Shown in pieces: positions 34,052 through 42,748 of a stretch of 64,000 nucleotides of DNA; positions within the stretch are counted from its first letter, which is position 1; each line of letters starts with the position of its first letter. Origin of the DNA: Streptomyces himalayensis subsp. himalayensis (GTDB lineage: Bacteria > Actinomycetota > Actinomycetes > Streptomycetales > Streptomycetaceae); contig NZ_JACEHE010000028.1 of NCBI RefSeq assembly GCF_013778455.1, forward strand, positions 30,199-94,198. Reading direction: 5' to 3'. The position numbers and the translations under genes are program-made. The notes beneath the pieces were generated by a model. It did no database searches. It saw only the letters and a program-made list of their open reading frames with translations, and was not told where the DNA came from.

Positions 34052-35311
34052 TCAGCCGACCTCGTCCTCGGCGGTCGCCTGGGCTTCGCTGAGCGCTTCC
34101 TTGGCGCTCTTGGTTCCGCTGAGGGCCTGCTGCACGGCGGTCCACAGGGGCTCGGAGATCTTCGGGTAGTCGGTACCGAGGTCGTCGCTGGTGCGTCCCT
34201 TGGCGGTGCGCACGGCCTCGACCCACGGCTTGAGTTCGACCTGGTCGGCGAGCAGCTTCTCCTGTCCGGCCTTGGTAGGCGGGATGTAGTACGCGAAGGT
34301 CGTGGCCGTCTCCACCATGCCCTCCGGGGTGGTCATGCACTCCACGATCTTCTTGGTGGCCTCGTACCGGGCCGTGTCGTCCTGCACGGGAGCCGTGATG
34401 AATTCGCCGCCGGTCGGGGTCGGTGCCGCCCCGCCGTCCTTGCCGGGTATCTGGATGACGCCGGTCGGGAAGTCGGCCTCCGCGGCGCTGTTGACCTGCC
34501 AGGTGCCGTTCACACCGAAGGCGAAGTCGCCGGTCAGGAACTCCTCCCAGGTCGTGTTCTGGGAGTTGTTGATCACGGAGTTGGGTGCGTAGCCGTTCTT
34601 CAGCCAGCCGGTCCACAGGTCGAGGGCCTCGGCGGCCGCGGCCGAGTCGAGGTCGCGCAGGTCCGCTCCGGCCCCCCAGAACCACGGCAGGAACTGGAAC
34701 GAGCCTTCCTCGGTTCCGATGCCGGCGAACGTGATGCCCTTGTGCCCGGCGTCCTTCACCTTCTTCAGGGCGGCGGTGAGCGACGCCCAGTCCTTGACGG
34801 ATCCGGGGTCGACACCGGCATCGTCGAGGACGGTCTTGTTGTAGTAGATGGCGAGGGTGTTGGCGCCGATGGGGATGCCGTACTCCTTGCCGTCCACCAC
34901 ACCGGCCGCGAGCAGGTTCTCGTCGATCTCGGAGGTGTCGAGGCCGAACTCCTCCATCGTGGTCAGCATGCCGGTGTCGGCGAGCGTCGAGACGGCGGGG
35001 TTGTCCAGCAGGATGATGTCCGGCGACGTGCCCTCCTGGGCGGCGAGCAGGGCCTGGTTGGTCAGCGCTGTGGTGTCGTAGGCGGTGCGCTTGATGGTGA
35101 CGCCCGCCTCGTCACCGCACTTCGTGACGCGCTTGGCCCAGTCGGACGACTTGTTGTGCTGCGGGTACGGGTCCCACCAGGTGTAGGTGTCGTCGGCCTG
35201 GCTGCCGCCGGCGCTGCCGGTGTTCGACGAGCAGGCGACCGCGCCTGTCATGAGGACGAGGGCGGCGCCGAGCACGCCCGCGGCGCGGATGGGCTTCGAA
35301 GGGTGTGTCAC
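34052..35311 (-). CDS. Extracellular sugar-binding lipoprotein of the ABC importer
   Basis: 419 residues. The start is GTG 35311, set by a strong AAGGAGG six bases upstream and by the lipoprotein signal that follows: a hydrophobic stretch ending MTGAVAC, with Cys27 as the lipidation site. The mature part is a family-1 solute-binding protein: TYTWWDPYPQHNKSSDWAKR, SPDIILLDNPAVSTLAD, GKEYGIPIGANTLAIYYNKT. It captures the oligosaccharide outside and delivers it to the two permeases. Its GTG overlaps the lacI stop (GTGA), so it is translated in step with the repressor. A 12-bp palindrome AACACATGTGTT (35326-35337) lies just before the ribosome-binding site. Confidence 0.93.
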   Translation of the reverse strand: MTHPSKPIRAAGVLGAALVLMTGAVACSSNTGSAGGSQADDTYTWWDPYPQHNKSSDWAKRVTKCGDEAGVTIKRTAYDTTALTNQALLAAQEGTSPDIILLDNPAVSTLADTGMLTTMEEFGLDTSEIDENLLAAGVVDGKEYGIPIGANTLAIYYNKTVLDDAGVDPGSVKDWASLTAALKKVKDAGHKGITFAGIGTEEGSFQFLPWFWGAGADLRDLDSAAAAEALDLWTGWLKNGYAPNSVINNSQNTTWEEFLTGDFAFGVNGTWQVNSAAEADFPTGVIQIPGKDGGAAPTPTGGEFITAPVQDDTARYEATKKIVECMTTPEGMVETATTFAYYIPPTKAGQEKLLADQVELKPWVEAVRTAKGRTSDDLGTDYPKISEPLWTAVQQALSGTKSAKEALSEAQATAEDEVG

Positions 35312-36363
35312 TGTATTCCTCCTTGAACACATGTGTTGCTGGGTGTCGCGGGGGGCAGGCCGGTGCTCCCGCGGTCGACGAGTTCGGGTGTGAGGAGCCG
35401 CAGGACGTGCGGCTCGTCCCGGGCCTGGGGGGTGACGATCCGGCGCACGAGCTGCCGCACGGCCATCTCCCCGAGGAGGTCGGGTGCGCTCTCGATGGAG
35501 GTGAACGGCAGCGAGAAGGTACGGGCGAACTCGTCGGAGTAGCGGCCGATGACCGACAGGTCCCGCGGCGTCTCAAGACCGCGGGCGTGCAGGACGGACG
35601 GCAGCGCCGCGGCGGCCGCCTCGTTGTTGAGCAGCAGGCCGGTCGCGGTCGGGTGGGCGTCCAGCAGCGCGTGCAGCGTCCGTCCGACCTCCGGCTGCCG
35701 CGACTCGCCGAAGACCGCGTGGAGTTCGATGCCGCGGGCCCGCGCCTGCTCCACCACGGCGTTCTGCAGCCGCCACACATAGGCGCCGCCGCGCTGGACG
35801 ACGTGCTCCGGCTGCGAGACCAGGATCAGCTCCCGGTGCTGCAGCCGGTGCATGTGGTCGACCATCAGCCGGCCGGCCGCCTCGAAGTCGAGGTCGAAGA
35901 CGTCCACGCCGGAGCAGTCGCCGGGCAGTCCGACCAGCGCCCCTGGCTGGGGCGCCGACCTGAGGAGCGGGAGCCGGGCGTCGTCCTGCGCGACGTTCAG
36001 CAGGACGACGCCGTCGACCATCCGGGAGCTGGTGATCCGGCGCAGTGCGCGGGCGCCGTCGGCCTCCGTGACGAGCAGGGTGTCGTACCCCAGCTCGCGT
36101 GCGGTGTCGGAGACGCCCAGCATGTACTGGAGCATGGCCGGGGCGAACTCGTCCTCGTGGAACTGGGCGAGCAGGCCGATGACCATCGTCTCCGCGGTGG
36201 CGAGGGCGCGGGCGCCGGCGTTGGGCGTGTAGCCCAGCTCCCGCGCCGCGTCCGCCACCCGCTGCCGCACTTCCGCGGAGATGGACCGCTTGCCCGACAG
36301 CGCGTACGACGCGGTGCTGCGGGAAACCCCGGCGGCGCGCGCGATGTCGCCGATCGTGACCAC
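35308..36363 (-). CDS. LacI-family repressor of the glycan-utilisation operon
   Basis: 351 residues from GTG 36363, with AAGGGGG a few bases upstream. HTH VTIGDIARAAGVSRSTASYA is at residues 2-21, hinge ARALATAETMVIGLL near 52-66, and a type-1 periplasmic-binding effector domain follows (GVVLLNV, RELILVSQPEHVVQ, SVIGRYSDEFART). It is the second gene of the operon and probably binds the two TCGAACCGGTTCGA palindromes upstream of the first gene, being released by an imported sugar. No such palindrome was seen in the short gap before lacI itself, which instead holds a tandem repeat. Confidence 0.92.
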   Translation of the reverse strand: MVTIGDIARAAGVSRSTASYALSGKRSISAEVRQRVADAARELGYTPNAGARALATAETMVIGLLAQFHEDEFAPAMLQYMLGVSDTARELGYDTLLVTEADGARALRRITSSRMVDGVVLLNVAQDDARLPLLRSAPQPGALVGLPGDCSGVDVFDLDFEAAGRLMVDHMHRLQHRELILVSQPEHVVQRGGAYVWRLQNAVVEQARARGIELHAVFGESRQPEVGRTLHALLDAHPTATGLLLNNEAAAAALPSVLHARGLETPRDLSVIGRYSDEFARTFSLPFTSIESAPDLLGEMAVRQLVRRIVTPQARDEPHVLRLLTPELVDRGSTGLPPATPSNTCVQGGIQ

Positions 36364-36387
36364 TGTGACCCCCTTGTCCTTTCACTT

Positions 36388-36479
36388 CACGACCGTGGGG
36401 CCGTCCACCTCACGGCCGTGGCGCCGTCCACCTCACGGCCGTGGCGCCGCTCGCCTCACGTCCGTGGGGTCGCGAACCT
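36388..36479. repeat. Four tandem 23-bp repeats between the large glycosidase gene and lacI
   Basis: Units at 36388-36410, 36411-36433, 36434-36456 and 36457-36479. Each begins CAC and carries the core NCCGTGG; units 2 and 3 contain the perfect palindrome CACGGCCGTG plus GGCGCC. The last unit and the start of the third boundary overlap the final codons and stop (36456-36458) of the glycosidase gene, so the array seems to have grown from its 3' end. Function unknown: possible RNA hairpins adjusting expression between the two genes. Confidence 0.85.
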
Positions 36480-39400
36480 GGCGACCGTGATCTTGTCGAT
36501 CAGGGGCGCGTACTTCGAGCGCAGCAGCACACCCGGGAACGTGTCCGACGCGTACGTCTCGCCGTCGAAGTTGGGCAGCTCCTCGGACCTGAAGGTGATG
36601 GCGTTGTCGCCCTTCTCCAGGCGGACGGGGACGGTGAGTTCCCAGAAGTTGTTCTCGTGGAACGAGTGCGGGAACGTCACGCGCTGTGGCTCGCCACCGC
36701 CGACGGAGATGTCCGCGTGCCGGACGAGGGGGTCGGGGTTGTAGTGCGTGGCCTCCGACTGCTCGGGGTTGGAATACCGGACCCGCAGGGCGTAGAGGCC
36801 GGCCTTGTCGGCCGTGACGTGGAACGTTGCGGTGTTGCCGTTGCCCGGTTCGCCACCGACGCCGCGCACCGCCTTCTTGCCGCCGGCGAGCGACAGGGGC
36901 GCGACCTCGGCGGACCCGGCGAGTTCGGCGTCCTCGGCCTCGTACACCTTCGGCTGCAGCGTGCCGTTGCTCTGCCGGACCGTGATCCGGTCGACGAGCG
37001 TCTTGCCTGAAAGACCGGTGACAGTGACCTTGTTGACGCCGCCAGAGAGGGACACGGCCACCTCGCCGGACTTCGATGTCAGCTGCTGCACGTCGTGGCC
37101 GTTCACGGCCAGCCGCGCCTTCCCGGTGCCGAGCGTGTCGACGTCGATGGCCGCCTCGGTGTCGGCCGGGGAGTAGACCCAGAACGTCGCGCTGTCACCC
37201 TTGGTGACCTCCGCGGCACCCGAGCCCGACGCACCCCGGCCCTCCGCCAGTTCGTACACGGGGCGCGCCCCGTCCAGCCAGGCCAGCTCCCCCTCGTAGA
37301 CCGCGGCTTCCGCGCCGGGGTCGGGCAGGGACAGCGTGATCCGGTCGACGATGGCGTCGCCCTTGGTGGCCTTGGTGCCGTCGAGGCTTGTCGCGGCGAG
37401 GGTGAGGGTGTGCTTGCCCTTGGTCAGCTCGACGGTGGTGTCGGCGTGGTCCCAGACCACCCACTTGTAGCCCAGCGGCAGGAACAGCTCCTGTTCGGCG
37501 TCGCCGTCGACGCGGAGGAAGACGTTGGTGGGGCCCTGTTCCTTCACGAGTCCGTAGGTGTTGAGGGAGTTGGCGAAGACGCTCAGGTCGTAGGTGCCGT
37601 CCTGGGGCACGTCGACGGTGAAGTCGAGGGTCACGTCCGAGCCGGTCCTCAGGCCCCCGACGTCGTAGCCGCCGGAGGTGTAGAACTTGCCCACGTCGGA
37701 CGGCGATCCCTCAGGACCGTTCTTGCTGTAGCCGGAGCCGGTGTGCGCGGCGTCCTCGGCCTCGTAGCTGCCCTTCCAGAGCGTGGATGGGGTGGACGTG
37801 TTGTTGGCGTCGCCGACCGGCGTCAGCACGATCTCGTACGCCGACGACTCCTTCAGCGCGGGCAGACCGCCGTCGCCGAAGTCGACCTCCACCACGCCGT
37901 CCCGTACGGCGAACTCTTTCTCGGCGACGATGTCGGGCCGGTCGGAGTCGCCGATCTGCCCGGTCCAGGGAATCTCCCGCACCCAGGCGTGCACCCGGTC
38001 GCCGAAGACCTCGCCGGGCACGTTGTCGAACTGGATGTGGCCCTTGTCGTTCGAGCCCCCGAACAGTACCCGTGCCTGACGCTTCTTCTCATCGAGCGTG
38101 GCCACGCCCTGCATCGTGTAGTTCTCGCCGGGGAAGGGCGGGCTGACCTCGACGGTGTGCCCGGACATGCTGCCGTAGGCGTTGAACAGCCACCACTGCC
38201 CGTTGCCGCGGTTCGACTGGACGGCCGAGTCCGACAGGTTGCCGTCGATGTTCCAGTAGGCCATGTCGGCGTCGACCTTGGACTCCTCGATCGCGGAGAT
38301 CCACTGGATCATCTGGCCGGGTACCGAGGTGTGGTAGTTGAAGGCGTACTCGTTGACGTTGATGGGCAGTTGCTTGCCCTCATGACTGGTTCCCGCGAAG
38401 ACTTGCTTCTCCCAGGCGCGGTACTTGGCGACGCTGGTGCGGACCTGCTCGGGGTGGCTCAGCTCGTGCCAGGTGATGACGTCGGGGACGGTACCCGCCT
38501 TGACGGAGTGCTCCAGGAAGCCCTTGACCTGGTCGTAGAGGATGCTGGTGTTGGGCCCTGCGATGCGGGCGTCCGGCATCTTGCTCTTGATCAGCTTGTA
38601 GAAGTCGTCCCAGGTGGCGAAGTAGTCCTTGGGGTCGTTCAACCAGCTGACCTTGTTGTAGCTCCACTCACCGGTGCCGAACATGTTGCCCTCGGGCTCG
38701 TTGAAGGGCACGAAGACGATGTTGTCCTGGTACTCCTCCGGGAGCTGGAGAACCTGGTCGACCTGTTTCGCGACCTTCTCCCGGTACAGCTTGACCTTCT
38801 CCTCCGGGGTGTCGCCCGGCCACTGGTAGGGGAAGCCGCGGTGGATGTCGGTCATATAGATGTACACATCGCCGTCGGTGCTGTCCGCGAGCGGCCTGAC
38901 GACCTCCAGCGCGTCCGCGCCCGGGTGCTGCGGCCCGTCCTGCGCCTTGGTCGAGACGGTCCGCAGGTTCATGCCCTCGATGAGGTTGTTCGTCGGCACG
39001 TCCTGTCCGTACACGCCGTAGAGGGTGCCGGCGGCGCCACCGTGGAACGCGCCGGTGTCCTTGCCGAGGTCGACGATCAGCTCGCCCTCACGGACCACGG
39101 TGACCTTCGCGGTGACCGGCCGGCCTGCGGCCGTGCCCGTAACGGTGAACGCGCCGGGCGCGGCGTACTCGGCGGGGTCGACCTCGTCCCAGTCGACGGG
39201 GACCTCCCGGTCGTAGCCGTCGGAGTAGGTGGCGCGCACCGCGGCGGGCAGGTCGGGCGCCGTTCCCGTGGTGGTGCGCACGTCGAACTCGGTGCGGGTC
39301 AGCCCGGTCGCCGTTGGGGTCTCCCCCACGGTCTGCGCGACCTGCTCGGCGGTGAGCGCGGCGTGGTACACGGCGAAGTCGTCGATCGCTCCGTCGAAGA

Positions 39401-40109
39401 GCGGGTCCTGGTAGAAGGACTTTCCTATGTAGCCGGCGAACGTGGTTGAGTCGTCCAGGAGTTGGGAGGCGCTGATCGTGGTCCTCGCTGACGCCACGGC
39501 GGCGCCGTCCAGGTAGGTGGTGATGCGGTCCGCGGTCGTGTCCAGCGTGACGGTGAGGGTCTTCCACGCGTCGGCGGGCAGTGCCGCGTATCCGGTGACC
39601 TTGGCCTCGCCTCCGCCACCTGAGGTGGTGACGGCTGTACGCAGTTTCCCGTCGCCGTTGTACGGGGTGGTGAACAGGTACTGGTTGGTGTCCTTGCCGA
39701 GCGCGTAGATCCACTGCCACGGCGCCGTGGTGCCGTCCCACCGCACCCGCGCCGAGACGGTCAGGTCCGTGGCACCGGCGAGCGCCTGGCGTGGCAGCCG
39801 GACGTGCGCCCCGTCGGAGTTGGGTGCACCCCCGGGCAGGTTCAGGGCCGATCCCCCGTCCGCGCCGTCGACCGTCTCGCCGGTGGCCCCGTTGACGAGA
39901 GAGCCGTCGAGCCCGTTGCCCGAGCTGTCAGTGACCTTTCCCGAGCTCAGGTCGTCGGCGTCGAACGTGTAGTGCAGCTTGGGCTCCGGCAGTTCGGCGG
40001 CGGTCGCGGCCGGCACCGTCAGCCCCGTGGCCAGCAGTCCGGCGCCCAGCGCGGCGATCACCGCCGCCCGTGGGCCCGGGCGGGCCCGTCTTGCTCTCGA
40101 TTGCACCAT
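36456..40109 (-). CDS. Secreted multidomain glycosidase: LamG + Ig-like + clan GH-A-like barrel + CBMs
   Basis: 1217 residues. Sec signal at 1-38 (TVPAATAA before ELPEP). Then a LamG-like jelly roll (about 45-250), an Ig-like Big_4 region (about 262-345), a catalytic TIM barrel (about 350-720), a beta domain to about 745, and three carbohydrate-binding-like modules (about 755-905, 910-1045, 1047-1217; KGSYEAEDAAHTG, KVYEAEDAELAGS). Likely catalytic acid/base is the Glu of VFVPFNEPEG (near 471) and nucleophile the Glu of PINVNEYAFNYH (near 586), as in clan GH-A. I cannot assign the GH family with confidence; GH39-like is possible. First gene of the operon, with AGGAGC eight bases before ATG and double LacI operators upstream. 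It would release oligosaccharides for the importer. Confidence 0.85.
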   Translation of the reverse strand: MVQSRARRARPGPRAAVIAALGAGLLATGLTVPAATAAELPEPKLHYTFDADDLSSGKVTDSSGNGLDGSLVNGATGETVDGADGGSALNLPGGAPNSDGAHVRLPRQALAGATDLTVSARVRWDGTTAPWQWIYALGKDTNQYLFTTPYNGDGKLRTAVTTSGGGGEAKVTGYAALPADAWKTLTVTLDTTADRITTYLDGAAVASARTTISASQLLDDSTTFAGYIGKSFYQDPLFDGAIDDFAVYHAALTAEQVAQTVGETPTATGLTRTEFDVRTTTGTAPDLPAAVRATYSDGYDREVPVDWDEVDPAEYAAPGAFTVTGTAAGRPVTAKVTVVREGELIVDLGKDTGAFHGGAAGTLYGVYGQDVPTNNLIEGMNLRTVSTKAQDGPQHPGADALEVVRPLADSTDGDVYIYMTDIHRGFPYQWPGDTPEEKVKLYREKVAKQVDQVLQLPEEYQDNIVFVPFNEPEGNMFGTGEWSYNKVSWLNDPKDYFATWDDFYKLIKSKMPDARIAGPNTSILYDQVKGFLEHSVKAGTVPDVITWHELSHPEQVRTSVAKYRAWEKQVFAGTSHEGKQLPINVNEYAFNYHTSVPGQMIQWISAIEESKVDADMAYWNIDGNLSDSAVQSNRGNGQWWLFNAYGSMSGHTVEVSPPFPGENYTMQGVATLDEKKRQARVLFGGSNDKGHIQFDNVPGEVFGDRVHAWVREIPWTGQIGDSDRPDIVAEKEFAVRDGVVEVDFGDGGLPALKESSAYEIVLTPVGDANNTSTPSTLWKGSYEAEDAAHTGSGYSKNGPEGSPSDVGKFYTSGGYDVGGLRTGSDVTLDFTVDVPQDGTYDLSVFANSLNTYGLVKEQGPTNVFLRVDGDAEQELFLPLGYKWVVWDHADTTVELTKGKHTLTLAATSLDGTKATKGDAIVDRITLSLPDPGAEAAVYEGELAWLDGARPVYELAEGRGASGSGAAEVTKGDSATFWVYSPADTEAAIDVDTLGTGKARLAVNGHDVQQLTSKSGEVAVSLSGGVNKVTVTGLSGKTLVDRITVRQSNGTLQPKVYEAEDAELAGSAEVAPLSLAGGKKAVRGVGGEPGNGNTATFHVTADKAGLYALRVRYSNPEQSEATHYNPDPLVRHADISVGGGEPQRVTFPHSFHENNFWELTVPVRLEKGDNAITFRSEELPNFDGETYASDTFPGVLLRSKYAPLIDKITVARFATPRT

Positions 40110-40141
40110 CGTTGCAGCTCCTGTGAGTTGTTACGTGGTCT

Positions 40142-40195
40142 GTCGAACCGGTTCGACGCCGGTCGCTGCCGCGGTTGTTCGAACCGGTTCGACAA
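40142..40195 (-). promoter_or_regulatory. Two LacI-type operators upstream of the glycosidase operon
   Basis: The perfect 14-bp palindrome TCGAACCGGTTCGA occurs at 40143-40156 (extended to 16 bp, GTCGAACCGGTTCGAC) and at 40179-40192, 36 bp apart. The nearer copy lies 33 bp upstream of the start codon, where it would block the promoter. The form, with a central CG, is classic for LacI-family proteins. Confidence 0.8.
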
Positions 40196-40546
40196 CGAGG
40201 CCTCCATCGCCGCCATCACCTCCTTGCCGTGTGGCGCTATGGCGACAGGAAATGCGTGACACGACAGCATCGCGCGCACACGTCGACATTTCCGGGAGCG
40301 GTCGTTCCAGCAGGTGGGGAGCGACCGCCTGCGACATCGGTCGCTGACGTTCGAGATGACGAACGCTATACGGGATCTCGCCTCCGGTGAGGATGGCCTC
40401 ATCCCGGGGGCGGAGTCAACACCCGTGACACACATCCGAAATGCCGCTCTTACCGAGGAAACATCAGAGCAGTTCAGGCGGGCGCTGGTACTCGTGGAAC
40501 TGCCCCAGGACCGCGGACGCCGCACGGGCCTCCAAGGATCCGGGCA
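40196..40546. other. 350-bp gap between the glycan-utilisation and glycosyltransferase loci
   Basis: The operon start to the left and the 3' end of the glycosyltransferase to the right. The only open frames are continuations of shadow frames; no gene, hairpin or RNA was recognised. Confidence 0.5.
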
Positions 40547-42748
40547 TCACCGAGGAATCAGCAACTCGGTCCAGGTCTCGGCGACTCGCTCGAGAGCGAA
40601 GGTCTCGCGAGCCTGCCTGCGGGCTTCCTGCCCGGCCGCCCGCCAGGGGTCCCCCGGGCCGTCCGTCTCCTCCACCAGCCCAGCGACCGCCTCGGCCATC
40701 GCCTCCGGGCTGTCGTGGATCCACCTCCGGTCGTAGACCTCGTCCGCTCCAGGCCAGGGCAGCAGCGCGGGCGCGGCGCCGGAGGCCATGCCCTCGGCCG
40801 GCGAGAGATGGAAGCTCTCGTCGTCGCTGGTCGACAGGACGTGTCCGACGCGCCGCAGCCAGCTCGCCACGTCCGGCCCGAACTCGTCGAAGACGACCGC
40901 GCCTTCGAGGAGCAGGGAGGTGTGGATCCGGCGCAGCACGTCGTCGTAGTGCGCGCGTTCCTCGGGCTTCTTCCAGATCCACCAGTACTCCCAGGCCGGC
41001 TTGGACTTGACCGAGAGGTGCCAGCGCCGGTCCCGGGCGCGCAGCTTCTCAAGAACATCGAGGCCGAGGTCGAGGCGTTTACGGGAGGGCGCGATACCGA
41101 TCATGCCCAGGCGGAAGCGGGCGCCGGGTGCCTTGGGCCGGTCGAGCTGTTCGGTGTCGACCCAGTTCGGGATGGTGGTGATCTTCGACTCGGGCCAGCC
41201 GGTGGCCTCCTGGGCGCGGCGGGCGTAGTACGGGCTGACGCACACCACCTGGTCGACCGCGTCGATGTCGACCTGCCGTGGCCACTCGGCATCCAGCTCG
41301 AAGCGGTGCAGCCGCACGACGAGCCTGCTGCCGCGCCGCTTGTGGCGGCTGTACCAGACGGCGGCGGGCCCGCACCACTCGACGACCACCACATCGGCCC
41401 AGTGGGCGAGTTCACGGCTCGCGGCCGCGTCGTGGCGGGCGAGCGCGGGCCAGGCGTCCACTCGTACGTCGAGGCCGGGCAGCGCTCGGAAGTGGTCGAG
41501 GAGCCGGGTGAGGAACTTCAGGTCGTGGCCGGCGACGCCGACCCGCAGCGGGCGCGGGCGAGCGGCGAGGGCGTCAGGCGCGGATGGGAAGGCGTGGTGG
41601 AGTTGCGTACGCAGCCGGGCCGCCGCTTCCTCCAGCGTGAACCGCCGGGCGGCCGCGCGGCAGCGGTCGGCCGCGGTGCGCCGGGCCTCGGGGTCGCGCA
41701 CGGCGCGGGCGACGGCTTCGGCGGCGTCCGGCAGGGCGGCACTCCCCGGCACGTACAGCGGATAGTCGCTGCCGAGCAGCGCCTCGTGCGCGGGCGTACG
41801 GTTGAGGACGACAGGCAGGCCGAGGGCCCCGAACTCCAGGACCTTGGTGGACAGTTCAAGGCTGGCGTCGAGTGTGGTGTCGCGCCAGCCGAGGCCCAGA
41901 TCGCAGTCGGCGGCGATGCGCATGGCCTCCTCGCGCGGCTGCCCGCCGTGGTCGTGGACGCCCGGGGTGCCGCGCAGCGCTTGCGCCATGGCGGCGTGGA
42001 ACTCGGGGTGGGCGGGATCGTCGTGGATCTTGTCGCCCACGGTGTGGAGTTCGGCCCGGATGCCCTGCTCGGCGAGCAGCGCCGGCAGCCGGGTCATGGC
42101 CAGGGTGTTCCAGCGCGGCGCGAACTTCCCGGTGTAGACGAGGCGTACGGGATCGTGCAGGCTGTCGTGGTCCGGAACGGGGAAGCCGGGGTCGGGAACG
42201 GCGGGCGGGCTGAGCACGCAGCGGCCGCAGGCCTCGGGCACCCAGGTCTCGAGGAAGCAGCGCAACTCCTCGGTCTGGCACAGGAGTCGGTGCGACGCGG
42301 TGGCGATGCGGGCGAGTTGCGAGCGGGCGTCCTCGGTCATCTCGGGCGCCGACTGCGGGATGTCGGTGAGGTAGGCCCAGATCCGTCCGGCGAAGGTGCG
42401 GTCGGCGACGATCCGCGTGACCAGTCTGCGGCCGCGCAGCACCAGGAGGTCGCACGGCTCGTCCTGGTCAAGCCCGGTGAGTACCTGCGAGGCCTGCACC
42501 GGTGACAGGGGGCGGTCGGTCAGTCCGGGCAGCAGTCCCTCCTCGTGCGGGCGGACCACGGTGACGCCGGGCAGCCCGGCCAGCGGATCGATCAACCGCC
42601 GTGTGAGGACGGGTGACTTGAGCACGAGTCGTGTCTCGCAGCCCGCCAGCGACAGGGCCTGGACCATGGACTGGGCCCACACGGCGGAGCCGTCGATGAG
42701 GTTGAGATCGACGTCACCGTAGATGAGCGCCCGCGGTTTCCGGCTCAT
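40547..42748 (-). CDS. Tandem two-domain glycosyltransferase (GT4-like)
   Basis: 733 residues with two GT-B-like units. The first (about 1-340) starts RKPRALIYGDVDLNLIDGSA and ends with a nucleotide-sugar region STKVLEFGALGLPVVLNRTP. The second (about 360-733) starts LRVGVAGHDLKFLTRLLDHF, with VVVEWCGPAAVWYS and ending SFHLSPAEGMASGAAPALLP, where the Glu of SPAEG is the usual GT4 donor-binding residue. So it may add two sugars, or one half may be regulatory. ATG overlaps the stop of the 612-residue gene (ATGA). Last gene of a leftward unit with wecB; likely works on a cell-surface glycan in the cytoplasm. Confidence 0.82.
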   Translation of the reverse strand: MSRKPRALIYGDVDLNLIDGSAVWAQSMVQALSLAGCETRLVLKSPVLTRRLIDPLAGLPGVTVVRPHEEGLLPGLTDRPLSPVQASQVLTGLDQDEPCDLLVLRGRRLVTRIVADRTFAGRIWAYLTDIPQSAPEMTEDARSQLARIATASHRLLCQTEELRCFLETWVPEACGRCVLSPPAVPDPGFPVPDHDSLHDPVRLVYTGKFAPRWNTLAMTRLPALLAEQGIRAELHTVGDKIHDDPAHPEFHAAMAQALRGTPGVHDHGGQPREEAMRIAADCDLGLGWRDTTLDASLELSTKVLEFGALGLPVVLNRTPAHEALLGSDYPLYVPGSAALPDAAEAVARAVRDPEARRTAADRCRAAARRFTLEEAAARLRTQLHHAFPSAPDALAARPRPLRVGVAGHDLKFLTRLLDHFRALPGLDVRVDAWPALARHDAAASRELAHWADVVVVEWCGPAAVWYSRHKRRGSRLVVRLHRFELDAEWPRQVDIDAVDQVVCVSPYYARRAQEATGWPESKITTIPNWVDTEQLDRPKAPGARFRLGMIGIAPSRKRLDLGLDVLEKLRARDRRWHLSVKSKPAWEYWWIWKKPEERAHYDDVLRRIHTSLLLEGAVVFDEFGPDVASWLRRVGHVLSTSDDESFHLSPAEGMASGAAPALLPWPGADEVYDRRWIHDSPEAMAEAVAGLVEETDGPGDPWRAAGQEARRQARETFALERVAETWTELLIPR

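Noticed and set aside
32201..36363. Missing ABC ATPase as a sign of a broken importer
   Set aside because: Sugar importers of this type in Streptomyces commonly share an ATPase encoded elsewhere, so its absence is normal.
37095..39449. 784-codon plus-strand open frame antisense to the large glycosidase
   Set aside because: Shadow of the glycosidase: no conserved motif, Val/Gly/Arg-rich, no ribosome-binding site.
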